64,000 bases of DNA from positions 93,280 through 157,279 of the forward strand of contig CAMOWC010000002.1 of the NCBI GenBank assembly GCA_946628065.1. The letters are read 5' to 3'. This DNA comes from an uncultured Clostridiaceae bacterium (GTDB lineage: Bacteria > Bacillota > Clostridia > TANB77 > CAG-508). Both the position numbers and the translations under genes were made by a program. Of this stretch, positions 19,903 to 29,438 are shown piece by piece. The notes beneath the pieces are model-generated. The model was not told where the DNA came from and did not search any database. It saw only the letters and a list, made by a program, of their open reading frames with translations. Every line of letters begins with the position of its first letter. The stretch's first letter is position 1.

Positions 19903-20979
19903 CTATATACTGGAAATTAAACTTTTCCATTTATTTAGTATCTCTTTTTTTTCAAATTTGTGTATATTAATATCGCTGTTTTTTGAAAAATCGGCTCTTA
20001 AGTTTTCATTTTCAATTAATTCGCATATTTTATTAATCATCTCATCTATATTATAGCAAGAAATTAAAAATCCATTTTTATTGTTTTCTATAATTTCAGA
20101 TGGTCCTGTTGGACAGTCAAAACTTATTATTGGTAATTTTGCATCTTGTGCTTCAAGTAATGATAATGGTATTCCTTCGTAATATGAAGTCATTACTAAA
20201 AAAGAATACTCCCCATAAATTTGGTTTAAATTGTTCACATTTCCCTTTAACTCGACAAATTCTTCCAAATTATTATCCTTAATTTGTTGTGTGATTTCTT
20301 CTCTGCAAGTTCCTTCTCCATATATGTCCCATTTCCAATCCGGATGTTTTTCATATACTCCTTTGGCAACTTTTACAAGCATATCATAGCCTTTTACCTT
20401 TTCTAGTCTTCCTACTGTAATTATTTTATTTGAATCTGTTTTATATTGTTCATTACCTGTATTGCTATGTATAAACCAATTAGGTATGCATGTTACCTTT
20501 GCTTCAGGGACTTTAAACATCTTGATAAAATTATTTTTATCTCGTTCTGTTAATGTTACAATTTTGTCCATATATTTTGCACCAAGATATTGTCTTAGTT
20601 CATGTTTTTTACCATAAGTTTTATTTTCTAAGTTTGAATGTTCGCAATAAATTGTTTTAATATTTGTTCCTTTAGTTGCCTTAAGGGCAACAGTATTTAC
20701 ACCAGCTGTTATACAAAAAAGCTGGTCAATTTTATTCTCTAACAAATATCTCTTTAATTCTTTTGATAATTTAAATAAATTTTTTGTTATGCTAATTGTT
20801 TCCGTTGATACAACATAATGATTGTATTTATATTCTTGATTTACGTTGTTTTTTTCTTGAAACAAGCTTATAACATAAACTTCGTTTTCATCTAACAATT
20901 CTGTTGCAATATTTTTAGCAATCTTTTCTGCACCGCCTGTTAATGAATCATCATAAATTAAAAAACCAATTCTTTTCAT
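19903..20979 (-). CDS. Glycosyltransferase family 4
   Basis: A 358-residue GT-B enzyme. The N-terminal acceptor domain begins with the glycine loop SLTGGAEKI. The C-terminal donor domain includes TVGRLEKVKGYDML and the E-x7-E region TSYYEGIPLSLLEAQD. Such retaining enzymes add sugars from nucleotide donors to lipid-linked intermediates. The sugar cannot be inferred. It sits 3 bases from the CDP-glycerol glycerophosphotransferase-like gene, so the two are co-transcribed. Confidence 0.92.
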   Translation of the reverse strand: MKRIGFLIYDDSLTGGAEKIAKNIATELLDENEVYVISLFQEKNNVNQEYKYNHYVVSTETISITKNLFKLSKELKRYLLENKIDQLFCITAGVNTVALKATKGTNIKTIYCEHSNLENKTYGKKHELRQYLGAKYMDKIVTLTERDKNNFIKMFKVPEAKVTCIPNWFIHSNTGNEQYKTDSNKIITVGRLEKVKGYDMLVKVAKGVYEKHPDWKWDIYGEGTCREEITQQIKDNNLEEFVELKGNVNNLNQIYGEYSFLVMTSYYEGIPLSLLEAQDAKLPIISFDCPTGPSEIIENNKNGFLISCYNIDEMINKICELIENENLRADFSKNSDINIHKFEKKEILNKWKSLISSI

Positions 20980-20982
20980 TTC

Positions 20983-22191
20983 TTATATTTTCCTTATTTC
21001 GTTATATATTCTCTCGCAGTTTTTGTTATCATGTAATTCGAAGAAACTTTTATGTGCTTCATCAAATTTTGTCGTCATCACTAGATTGTTCTTATAAATT
21101 GACTCTAATTCTTCTTCAACTTCTTCCAAAGAATTTTTAACTGTACCTAGTCCACTATCCCTATAGCTATAGTATCCCTCTGCATATTGTGCCTCTCTAA
21201 ATCTTTTTTCATCAAATTGATAATAAATAACAGGCTTCTTCATATATGCAAAATCTAGTGCAACACTTGAATAATCTGTTATCATTACTGCAGATTCAAT
21301 CAACAACTGCCTAATATCTGTGTTCTTATTTGTAACAATTTTTATTTTCTTGCTACTTGTAGAAAAATCAGATATATATTTTTGCATGTTTCTATGTGGA
21401 TAAAAATATAATTCTAAATCATTTTCTTCTAGGAATTTAATAAGTTTTGGGCTATTAATTAATTCCTGATATTTTTTGTAATACTCTGTATTCGTGAATT
21501 TTGAATTGTCTTCATATTTTTTTGAATATTCATTTTTTGAAGCAATCCACTCTCTCCAACTTGGTATTAATAAGATTTGTTTTTTGTTCACATTTATATT
21601 GTGGTAATCATCAAATCTGCAAAATCCTGTGTATGCTACATTCTCTTCTGGGTATTCGAAGTATTTCTTTACATATTCATATTCTGGTTTTGCTCCACAT
21701 ATGAATAAACGCATTTTTGTGTTAGGGTAAAATAGCCATGTTGCTTTGTTTATTGTAATTCCGTGTTGTAAAAATATGGATTTATTTTTAATTATTTTTA
21801 ATTGTTCTAATACATAGCATATTGCTGCATCAGGCTTTCCTGCCTTTTGAGAACTAATATTATATTTGCAACAAAAATACAATATCCAGTGGAAAAATCC
21901 ACCATATCTAACTGTTTTTCCTAACGCTTTCACTTTTTCCAAATCTTTTGATTTGTAGCTAATTGCATAATAGGTTTCCTCTTCTGGATGTTTTTCTCTA
22001 AGAAATTTAAAAAAACAATATCCATTATCCCTTGCTTCATTTTTGTCTTCACATACTAGCCATATTTTCTTTTTGAAAATACAGGTATATATTTTAAAAA
22101 ATATTGCAGGAATTATCGACAGAACAAAAACGGGGATTTCAACAATGTCTTCCATTTTTATATAATTCAATTCGTGTAATATTTTTTTCAT
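20983..22191 (-). CDS. CDP-glycerol glycerophosphotransferase family protein
   Basis: A 402-residue TagB/TagF-type protein. A membrane-associated N-terminus (about residues 15-40) precedes a GT-B catalytic part with LQHGITINKATWLF, the YPHRNM region and the C-terminal MITDYSSVALDFAYMKKPVIYY, the family hallmark. Such enzymes add glycerol phosphate, or ribitol phosphate, from CDP donors. With the TagD-like gene nearby this suggests a teichoic-acid-like or glycerol-phosphate-decorated polymer. Confidence 0.9.
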   Translation of the reverse strand: MKKILHELNYIKMEDIVEIPVFVLSIIPAIFFKIYTCIFKKKIWLVCEDKNEARDNGYCFFKFLREKHPEEETYYAISYKSKDLEKVKALGKTVRYGGFFHWILYFCCKYNISSQKAGKPDAAICYVLEQLKIIKNKSIFLQHGITINKATWLFYPNTKMRLFICGAKPEYEYVKKYFEYPEENVAYTGFCRFDDYHNINVNKKQILLIPSWREWIASKNEYSKKYEDNSKFTNTEYYKKYQELINSPKLIKFLEENDLELYFYPHRNMQKYISDFSTSSKKIKIVTNKNTDIRQLLIESAVMITDYSSVALDFAYMKKPVIYYQFDEKRFREAQYAEGYYSYRDSGLGTVKNSLEEVEEELESIYKNNLVMTTKFDEAHKSFFELHDNKNCERIYNEIRKI

Positions 22192-23183
22192 TTTTTTATC
22201 ACTTTCTTAATTATTTTTCCTATTCCAAAAATAGTACCAATTCCATAAGATATATGGAATAATGGATATAACACTAAGCATAGAATTTGTCCTACTCCAT
22301 CTTTGCAAATATGCTTAATTGTATACAATATATCCAGAAGAATATATAGTCCTACAACTGACAAATATATAAGTGCCAATATATTGTTTTTAGTTATAAT
22401 TGATAGTAACAATCCTAAAACCAAACCTAACGTAAAAAACATTGGAATGAAGTGTCTTAATTTCATAGATCCAGGCATTAAATAGCTTGTATATAATACC
22501 CACTTTCCATTTTGGAAAGCCATTTTCATGAGTTTTGAGACACTACTGCGTGGATGATAGATTATTGAAATGTCATTAAATAAGTATACCTTTCCTCCAT
22601 TTTTAATTATTCTATAATTTATTTCATTGTCCTCGCTTCTAATCAGTTCCTCATTAAAATATCCTATTCTGTCAAAAAGAGATTTCTTAAATGTGCCATA
22701 TGGGACTGTATCAGTATAGCCACTTTGAGCATTTGTTCTAAATCCTGAATTTCCAACACCAAATCTTGATTTTAATATATTCTCTATTGCTTTTCCATTT
22801 TTTCCTTCACCAACTGTGTCAAACAAGCATCCAACATTGTCAGCTCCTGTTTTATTCAAGTAATATACGCATTTTGATATATAATTTTCTGGGTATTCGC
22901 TATGCGCATCTAGTCTAATTATTATTTCGTACTTAGCTTCTTTGATTCCCATATTAACAGATATTGGAGTTAGTCTTTTGGGATTATTAATTATCCTATA
23001 CTGTATATTTGTAGATTCAACAGCTTTATTAAGTAATTCTATAGTTTTGTCTGTAGAATTGCCATCAACAAATATTACTTCCACATTTTCTAAGTTATAA
23101 TCCTGTTTTGATATGGATGAAATAAGTTTCTCTATGTGTTTTTCTTCATTGAATATAGGTATAACAACAGAAACATTGTCCAT
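22188..23183 (-). CDS. Glycosyltransferase family 2 with C-terminal membrane segments
   Basis: A 331-residue protein. The GT-A domain starts VSVVIPIFNEEKHIEKLI and includes the FVDGNSTDKT nucleotide-binding region and the RLDAHSEYP acidic motif. Three or four hydrophobic segments follow after about residue 240. This arrangement is typical of membrane-bound inverting transferases acting on lipid-linked acceptors. It overlaps the next gene by 4 bases. Confidence 0.92.
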   Translation of the reverse strand: MDNVSVVIPIFNEEKHIEKLISSISKQDYNLENVEVIFVDGNSTDKTIELLNKAVESTNIQYRIINNPKRLTPISVNMGIKEAKYEIIIRLDAHSEYPENYISKCVYYLNKTGADNVGCLFDTVGEGKNGKAIENILKSRFGVGNSGFRTNAQSGYTDTVPYGTFKKSLFDRIGYFNEELIRSEDNEINYRIIKNGGKVYLFNDISIIYHPRSSVSKLMKMAFQNGKWVLYTSYLMPGSMKLRHFIPMFFTLGLVLGLLLSIITKNNILALIYLSVVGLYILLDILYTIKHICKDGVGQILCLVLYPLFHISYGIGTIFGIGKIIKKVIKK

Positions 23184-23195
23184 AACATTTCTCTC

Positions 23196-23894
23196 CTATC
23201 TTAACACATTTATCACAGTCTCTACGCATGTTTTAAAGTCATACCAGACTGAAAATTTGGTTATATATTCTAAATTATATTTCATCTTTTGTGGTAAAAC
23301 TTCAGTTATATATGTTGTATCTGTATCTTTTCCTTCCTTAGTTGCACGTTCCAATATTTTGTCTTCATCTTTATATTTTATGCTAGCAATTGAAGTTACA
23401 CCAGCAGGCATAAGCAAAGTAGATTTCATTTCATCAGTATAACAGTCTACATATTTCTTTACCTCTGGTCTTGTTCCAACAAATGTCATTTCGCCTTTTA
23501 AAACATTTATTAGTTGTGGAATTTCGTCAAGTCTTATTCTTCTTATAATTTTTCCTACTCGTGTAATTCTTTTGTCATGCCCAATTGTAACAAGAGTGCC
23601 CATTTTATCAGCGTTTTGGACCATGGTTCTAAATTTAAATATTTTAAATGTCTTACCATATGTTGTAATTCTTTCCTGTCTATAAAATACTGTCCCTTTA
23701 GAATCCAATTTAATAGCTATTGCAACTATTATAAAGAATGGCAAAAGTACAATCAATATTACTAAAGAAAAGAACAAGTCAAAAATTCTTTTAAAAAAAA
23801 GGCTAGCTTTTTTCTTTGATAAAATATCGTAATATTTTTTTACTTCTTCATTTTTAAGGTTTTCAGGTAAATCATTCCATTTTTTAAGTATCAT
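23196..23894 (-). CDS. Undecaprenyl-phosphate sugar-1-phosphate transferase
   Basis: The initiating enzyme of polymer synthesis, linking a sugar-1-phosphate to undecaprenyl phosphate. The 232-residue length matches the short, one-membrane-segment type (segment about residues 35-65). The catalytic region contains FKFRTMV, RRIRLDEIPQLINVLKGEM and FVGTRPEV, all diagnostic. It directly follows the aminotransferase and the CapD-type dehydratase, which suggests the first sugar is a diamino- or amino-dideoxy sugar made by them. Confidence 0.94.
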   Translation of the reverse strand: MILKKWNDLPENLKNEEVKKYYDILSKKKASLFFKRIFDLFFSLVILIVLLPFFIIVAIAIKLDSKGTVFYRQERITTYGKTFKIFKFRTMVQNADKMGTLVTIGHDKRITRVGKIIRRIRLDEIPQLINVLKGEMTFVGTRPEVKKYVDCYTDEMKSTLLMPAGVTSIASIKYKDEDKILERATKEGKDTDTTYITEVLPQKMKYNLEYITKFSVWYDFKTCVETVINVLR

Positions 23895-25096
23895 TACATC
23901 TCACCTAAAATTTCTTTGTAATTTTCAATAACATAATCTACATCTTCATCTTTTAAGATACTATAAAGTGGAAGTGTAATTTCATTTTCAAAATAGTTAT
24001 AAGCATTTGGATAGTTCTTTATATCAAATCCTAAGTTTTTATACGCTGTAAGCATTGGTAATGGTTTATAATGTACATTTGTAGCTATTCCTCTTTCAGC
24101 CATTTTAACTATAATTTCATTTCTTTTCTCTAGTGAAATTCCATTTACTCTAGTTATATATAAGTGGCCTGATGAAGTGCTATTTGGAGTTTCATGAGGT
24201 AGTACCTGTACTTCTAAATTCTTCAGAGCGTCGTTGTATTTTTTTATTATTTCGTGTCTTCTTTCAACAAGTGAATTATATCTTTTAAGTTGGACTAGTC
24301 CAAGTGCCGCATTAATATCTGTCATATTACATTTATATGCTGGCTCTAGAATATCATATTCCCATGCTCCCAATTTTGTTTTAGCAAGTGCATCTTTTGT
24401 TTGTCCATGTAGCGATAATATTTGGAATCTTTTATAAATTGCTTCATCATCTAGCCCTAAGTCTTTTCTCCATGTTACTGCTCCGCCTTCAGCCGTAGTT
24501 AGGTTTTTAACTGCATGAAATGAAAAAGTCGTAAAGTCTGCAATTTCGCCTGCCATTTTGCCATTTCTTTTAGCTCCTATGCCATGTGCGCAATCAGCAA
24601 CCACAATAATTCTACCAAATTGTTTTTGAATTTCATTTTTAGGGCTAAATAACTTAGCCTTATTTTTAACTATTTCAAATACTTTGTCATAATCACAAAG
24701 TACTCCACCAATATCAACAGGAATAATAACTTTTGTTTTATCTGTGATTAGTTTTTCTACTTTATCATAATCCATCTCAAAATGGTCTTTTTGAATATCT
24801 ACCATAATAGGTGTAGCACCCACATGATATATAGGGCTACAGCTAGCAGTATATGTATAGGCAGGTACAATTACTTCATCGCCTGGTCCTATTCCTAAAA
24901 GTCTTAGAGTAAGTTCTAATGCAGCAGTTGCTGAATTTAAAGCTACTGCTTTATTAGTGTTGCAATACTCTGCAATTTTGTTTTCAAAAAGCTTTGTTTT
25001 TGGTCCTGTAGTAATCCACCCTGATTTCAAACTATCAATTACTTCGTCAATTTCTTCTTCTCCAATGTCTGGAGGTGAAAAAGGTATTTTTTTCAA
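23894..25096 (-). CDS. DegT/DnrJ/EryC1/StrS sugar aminotransferase
   Basis: A PLP enzyme that transaminates keto-sugar nucleotides. It has 400 residues, with the Schiff-base lysine in FHAVKNLTTAEGGAV, the cofactor-phosphate region LNSATAALELTL and DCAHGIGAKRNG. It uses a TTG start at 25096 that overlaps the true VanZ stop (25093-25095). This overlap is only visible once the two CGG shifts in VanZ are accepted. It likely acts on the 4-keto product of the CapD-type dehydratase. Confidence 0.94.
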   Translation of the reverse strand: MKKIPFSPPDIGEEEIDEVIDSLKSGWITTGPKTKLFENKIAEYCNTNKAVALNSATAALELTLRLLGIGPGDEVIVPAYTYTASCSPIYHVGATPIMVDIQKDHFEMDYDKVEKLITDKTKVIIPVDIGGVLCDYDKVFEIVKNKAKLFSPKNEIQKQFGRIIVVADCAHGIGAKRNGKMAGEIADFTTFSFHAVKNLTTAEGGAVTWRKDLGLDDEAIYKRFQILSLHGQTKDALAKTKLGAWEYDILEPAYKCNMTDINAALGLVQLKRYNSLVERRHEIIKKYNDALKNLEVQVLPHETPNSTSSGHLYITRVNGISLEKRNEIIVKMAERGIATNVHYKPLPMLTAYKNLGFDIKNYPNAYNYFENEITLPLYSILKDEDVDYVIENYKEILGEM

Positions 25097-25571
25097 TTTA
25101 ATTCCTTCTTTCTTTTTTGATATATTTTTTTAATTATGTAGCTGACTGTCACTCCTAAAATTACTCCTAATGTATCTATAACTACATCTCTTAATTCCCC
25201 GACTCCTTCCGCGGTATAAACATTTGATGTATCTCATCTGTCATAGCATACAATGAACCAGCTACAATTGAAAATGTTAGCTTTTTGTTATTGCTTAAAC
25301 CATATAGTCTAAAGTTTAAAAACAATATTATTCCACCTATTGTATAAAGTGTAAAATGAGCTAGTTTTCTTGCAATAGGTTGTAAATTTGCAACTATCTC
25401 TTCCTTCTCAGTTGCTTCCATATTTCTTATACTTGGTATTAAATTAATAATAGCTCTTATAGTCTTTCCACTCGTCCCACTTGATGCATCACTAGGTTCA
25501 TTTGAAAGGAAAAATACAGTCATCATCCAAATAATTAGTAATACAAAATATACTATTTTCTTAATTTTCAA
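25093..25571 (-). CDS. VanZ-family membrane protein, two CGG +1 shifts
   Basis: A four-segment membrane protein of the VanZ family. Triplet reading stops at 25191 after an aberrant C-terminus. Canonical VanZ proteins have HQ-x-F-x-P-G-R-S-G-x-x-D near this point. Here HQMFIP is followed by CGG (25209-25211). A +1 step gives Gly-Arg-Ser, then a second CGG in the new frame (25199-25201), and a second +1 step gives Gly-ELRDVVIDTLGVILG and a normal final membrane segment. Both conserved glycines of GRSG are thus coded by CGGN. The protein has 158 residues and ends in a TGA overlapping the next start. Confidence 0.9.
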
Positions 25572-27471
25572 TTTTATTTACTTCCTCTGGGTTTTTATAT
25601 GTTGGTACTACTTCTTTCATGGTTTGTTTAACAACGTCTCTTGAGAAGTTGTCATCATACTCAAGTTTTCTAAGCATATCTAGCTTTCTTTCTAATTCAT
25701 TTATTTCAAAGTGCATTGGCTTTGATACAAATATTTTGTTATGCTTTGTTGCACTTAAGCCTTCTTCAGACATAAGTAATTCTTCGTAAAGTTTTTCGCC
25801 TGGTCTTAATCCTGTTATTTTAATTGGTATGTCTACATCAGGTTCTAGGCCAGAAAGTTTTATTAATGAAACTGCTAAATCATAAATTTTAACTGGTTGT
25901 CCCATATCTAAAACAAATATTTCTCCACCTTCTGCATATGTAGCCGCTTGGAGAATTAATTGAACAGCTTCTGGTATTGTCATGAAAAATCTCGTAATGT
26001 CTTTATGAGTAACAGTTACTGGTCCACCATTCGCAATCTGCTTTTTAAATAAAGGTATAACAGATCCATTACTTCCTAAAACATTGCCAAATCTAACTGC
26101 TGCAAATTCAGTTTTACTTGTTTTATCAATAGCCTGTATAATCATCTCACATACACGTTTTGAAGCACCCATTATGTTTGTCGGATTTACTGCTTTGTCT
26201 GTAGAAATAAGTATAAATCTTTTTACATTAAATTTGCTTGCACAGCATGCAGTATTGTATGTTCCAAATATGTTGTTTTTTATTGCTTCTAATGGATTAT
26301 TTTCCATAAGTGGCACGTGTTTATGCGCTGCAGCATGGAATACCAAACCTGGTTTGTATTCTGTAAATACTTCTTCCATCCTTTTTTTATCTCTTACAGA
26401 AGCAATAACTGCTTCTATTTTCTCATCTGGATAATTAGCTTTTAACTCAAGCTCTATGTTATATAAATTGTTTTCATAAATATCGAGAATAACTAGTTGT
26501 TTTGGGTGGAATTTTATAATCTGCCTGCAAAGTTCTGATCCAATTGAACCTCCTCCACCTGTTACTAGTACAACCTCATTTTCTATTAGTGAATTAATGT
26601 CATTATTATCTAAAACAATAGCATCTCTTCCAAGCAAGTCCTCTATTTCAACATCACGCATACTCTGCATAATGTTTTTGCCCTTGATTATATCTACAGT
26701 ACTAGGAAGAATTCTTATTTTTGCTCCTGTTTCTTGGCATATATTTAATATTTCTTTTTTATCTTTGTTATCGATTGCCGATATTGAGAAGAAGATAACG
26801 TCAACCCCGTAGCTTCTGCATATTTCTTTTATTTTATATCTATTTCCAAGTATTCTTATCCCTGAAATTGCATAATTTATTTTTGTCTTATCGTCATCAA
26901 TAATTCCAACAATATTATATGTCCTCTGCATATTGGTTTTTAATGTTTTAATGATATCCCTTGTTGCATTTCCACCGCCTATTATTAATAAGTTCTTTCT
27001 TGTTGTCATGTTGATAATCTTAGCGTTATGTACAATATTGTCTGTGAAAACAAGTCTTATAATTAGCCTGTAAGTTATCATAAATACAGAAATTAGAACC
27101 CCTGTAAGTAGGTTTGATCTTGGCCCCATAATGTCAATTTTGAAGATATTTCCAAGCATTGAAACAATTACACACGAAACCATGCATCCGAAGCCATATA
27201 CTAGGTAGTCTTTCCCATTTTCATATCTGATTATGTTCTTATAGCAATCAAACAATGTCAGAAACAGTTGATATACAACAATTGCCAGCAAAACTGTATT
27301 TAAAAATATTTGCCTATCTGAGCTTGTAAAAATTGCTAGTGTTTCACTTTTAAATAATTCAACAAATGCATACGCAATTATTAAAAGAAAAATATCGATT
27401 ATTCTAATAAAAACAATTCTATGTCTTTTCATAAAGTCCAATATGTCTGCTTTACTCACTTTTAATCTCAC
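25561..27471 (-). CDS. CapD/PglF-type nucleotide-sugar 4,6-dehydratase
   Basis: A 636-residue polysaccharide biosynthesis enzyme. It has four N-terminal membrane segments (about residues 15-125), a first nucleotide-binding region (LLIIGGGNATRDI near 165), and a catalytic SDR domain (VLVTGGGGSIGSELC near 300) with STDKAVNPTNIMGASKR. The TDK triad variant is typical of membrane-bound UDP-GlcNAc 4,6-dehydratases. It starts the sugar-supply end of the cluster, upstream of VanZ and the aminotransferase. The VanZ start overlaps its end by 11 bases. Confidence 0.94.
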   Translation of the reverse strand: MRLKVSKADILDFMKRHRIVFIRIIDIFLLIIAYAFVELFKSETLAIFTSSDRQIFLNTVLLAIVVYQLFLTLFDCYKNIIRYENGKDYLVYGFGCMVSCVIVSMLGNIFKIDIMGPRSNLLTGVLISVFMITYRLIIRLVFTDNIVHNAKIINMTTRKNLLIIGGGNATRDIIKTLKTNMQRTYNIVGIIDDDKTKINYAISGIRILGNRYKIKEICRSYGVDVIFFSISAIDNKDKKEILNICQETGAKIRILPSTVDIIKGKNIMQSMRDVEIEDLLGRDAIVLDNNDINSLIENEVVLVTGGGGSIGSELCRQIIKFHPKQLVILDIYENNLYNIELELKANYPDEKIEAVIASVRDKKRMEEVFTEYKPGLVFHAAAHKHVPLMENNPLEAIKNNIFGTYNTACCASKFNVKRFILISTDKAVNPTNIMGASKRVCEMIIQAIDKTSKTEFAAVRFGNVLGSNGSVIPLFKKQIANGGPVTVTHKDITRFFMTIPEAVQLILQAATYAEGGEIFVLDMGQPVKIYDLAVSLIKLSGLEPDVDIPIKITGLRPGEKLYEELLMSEEGLSATKHNKIFVSKPMHFEINELERKLDMLRKLEYDDNFSRDVVKQTMKEVVPTYKNPEEVNKIEN

Positions 27472-27531
27472 CTTATTTCTTATTTTAACCTCTCTATTAT
27501 ATATGTTTAATGTGTATATTGCAACATTTTA

Positions 27532-29239
27532 TTACATTTTTTCTGGCATGTTTATCCCAAGTAATCCGTGCTCCTGTTTTTAAAACTAAGTTACATGCAT
27601 ATGTTAAATATAGTCTTGCATCTTGCACATTTTTTTCTTCTCCTATAATGCGGTGTTCATTATAGAATGTACTGAAACATGAACTTAGGTCGATTAAATA
27701 TCTTGCAAGTATTGATGGTTCATTTTTATCTGCTGTATCTCTAAGTGTTTGCACGAATTCATAGAGTTTCTTTAGTAGCTGTATAGATTCGTTGTCTGAT
27801 AGCTTGTCTGTATCTATTTCATCTATTTGTGGTAGCATGGCTTTCTCTAATATGCTTTTGGTCCTAACGTACATATATTGGATATAAGGGCCTGTTTCTC
27901 CGTTAAAGTTTAATACTTGATTCCAATCAAAAATTTCGTCTTTAATTCTATTATTTGAAAGGTCATTAAATATAATTGCTCCTACTCCAACTTTTTTTGC
28001 TACGTCATCTTTGTTCTCTAGGTCCGGATTCTTTTTTTCTATAATTTCTTTTGCCCTGGAAACAGCTTCGTTTAATAGATCTTCAAGCTTTACAACATTT
28101 CCCTCACGAGTTGACATTTTCCCTGTTGTTAGATGAATCATTCCAAATGGCACATGTATTAAATTATCAGTATATTTTTTATCTAGTCCTAGTAATTTTG
28201 CTACTTCAAAAACTTGTTTAAAGTGTAGTGATTGTTCATATGATGTAACATAAATTGCTTTTGAATAATCATATGTCCTTGCTCTATAAAGAATTGCAGC
28301 TAAATCTCTTGTTGCATATGTAGTAGAGCCATTAGATTTAATAATTAAGCATGGTGCAATATTTTGCTCATCTAGCTTTATTACTTTTGCTCCTTCAGAT
28401 TCTACTAATTTTCCTGTTGAATCAAGCTTTTCTATTACTTCTCCCATCTTGTCTGAATAAAATGCTTCTCCATTATATGAGTCAAATTTACTGCCAAGCA
28501 TGTCATATACTTTTTTAAATTCTTCTAGGCTAAGACTTCTGAATTCATTCCAGAGTTTAGTACAATATTCGTCTCCATCTTCTAATTTCTTAAAATTGTT
28601 TCTGCATTCTTCTAAAACGCTTTCATCTTCTTTACATAGTTCATTTATTCTTACATATATTTTTGTTAGCTCATCAATAGGGTTGTTCTTTATGTCATAT
28701 TCATTTCCCCATCTTTTATAGCCTTCTATAAGTTTTCCAAATTGGGTTCCATAATCTCCTATATGATTAATCCCTACCGTATTGTATCCTAAAAAATTAT
28801 AGATATTATACAATGCTCCTCCTATTACTGTTGAACGCAAATGTCCTATATGAAATGGCTTTGCAATGTTTGGAGAAGAATAATCTATTACAATAGTTTG
28901 TCCATTTCCTATGGTTTGGCTTCCATAGTTTTCGTTTTTTTCTTCTATTTCTCTTAATACTGTATTAGCTAAGTTTTTCTTGTTTATGTATATATTTAAA
29001 TATCCTCCAACAATATCTATTTTATCTATTATTTCGCTATCTACTACAATATTGTCCTTTATTTCTTGTGCAATAATTGGTGGAGCTTTTTTTAGCTCTT
29101 TAGCAAGTTTAAAACAAGGAAATGCATAATCTCCTAAATTAGCATCTGGCGGAATTTCTATAAAACTTTCTAAAATTTTGCTATCAATATTAGTCACTTT
29201 TTCTATCGCTTCAGCAATTTTTTTCTTATAGTCGGTCAT
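27532..29239 (-). CDS. argS: Arginyl-tRNA synthetase, CGG +1 shift near the C-terminus
   Basis: Charges tRNA-Arg. It is class I, with HIGH in AKPFHIGHLRSTVIG and the KMSKS-equivalent GKMSTREGNVV. Triplet reading continues to 27497 with an odd basic tail. CGG occurs at 27566-27568 after LVLKTGA. The +1 frame gives Gly-LLGINMPEKM followed by TAA at 27532. That is the standard ArgS C-terminus, ending in a terminal Met. The correct product has 568 residues. An arginine-decoding enzyme whose own gene carries the abnormal arginine codon is a candidate for feedback control, which is speculation. Confidence 0.93.
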
Positions 29240-29311
29240 ATTTAATCCTCCTCAAATTTAACAGATATATTATATATTTTGTTCATAGAAAAGTCAACAT
29301 TGGGGACGTTT

Positions 29312-29339
29312 CCCAAAGGGGGATTTTTCCCCCTTTGGG
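29312..29339. repeat. GC-rich palindromic repeat with GGGGAC flanks
   Basis: An 11-bp perfect stem (29312-29322 with 29329-29339) and a T-rich loop. It is flanked by TTGGGGACG on the left and GGGGACAGG on the right, with an outer CATTGG/CCAATG pair. It shares words with the repeat at 34947-35054. Confidence 0.8.
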
Positions 29340-29361
29340 GACAGGTTCAAACCAATGTGGT

Positions 29362-29428
29362 CAAGAGGGACGGTTCTAATCATTTCACTTTTCTTCCAAA
29401 AGTGAAATGATTAGAACCGTCCCTCTTG
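29362..29428. repeat. 31-bp perfect palindromic repeat
   Basis: Arms 29362-29392 and 29398-29428 are exact inverted copies around a 5-base loop. The outer part carries GAGGGACGGTTCT/AGAACCGTCCCTC, a word resembling REP-like palindromes of Clostridia. It lies 10 bases downstream of the pfk stop codon and has no T-run on the minus strand, so it looks like a dispersed repeat rather than a simple terminator. Confidence 0.85.
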
Positions 29429-29438
29429 TTTCAGCTAT

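Noticed and set aside
27497..27531. Extra C-terminal tail of ArgS
   Set aside because: The +1 frame at CGG gives the canonical PEKM ending and an immediate stop, so the tail is an artefact of triplet reading.
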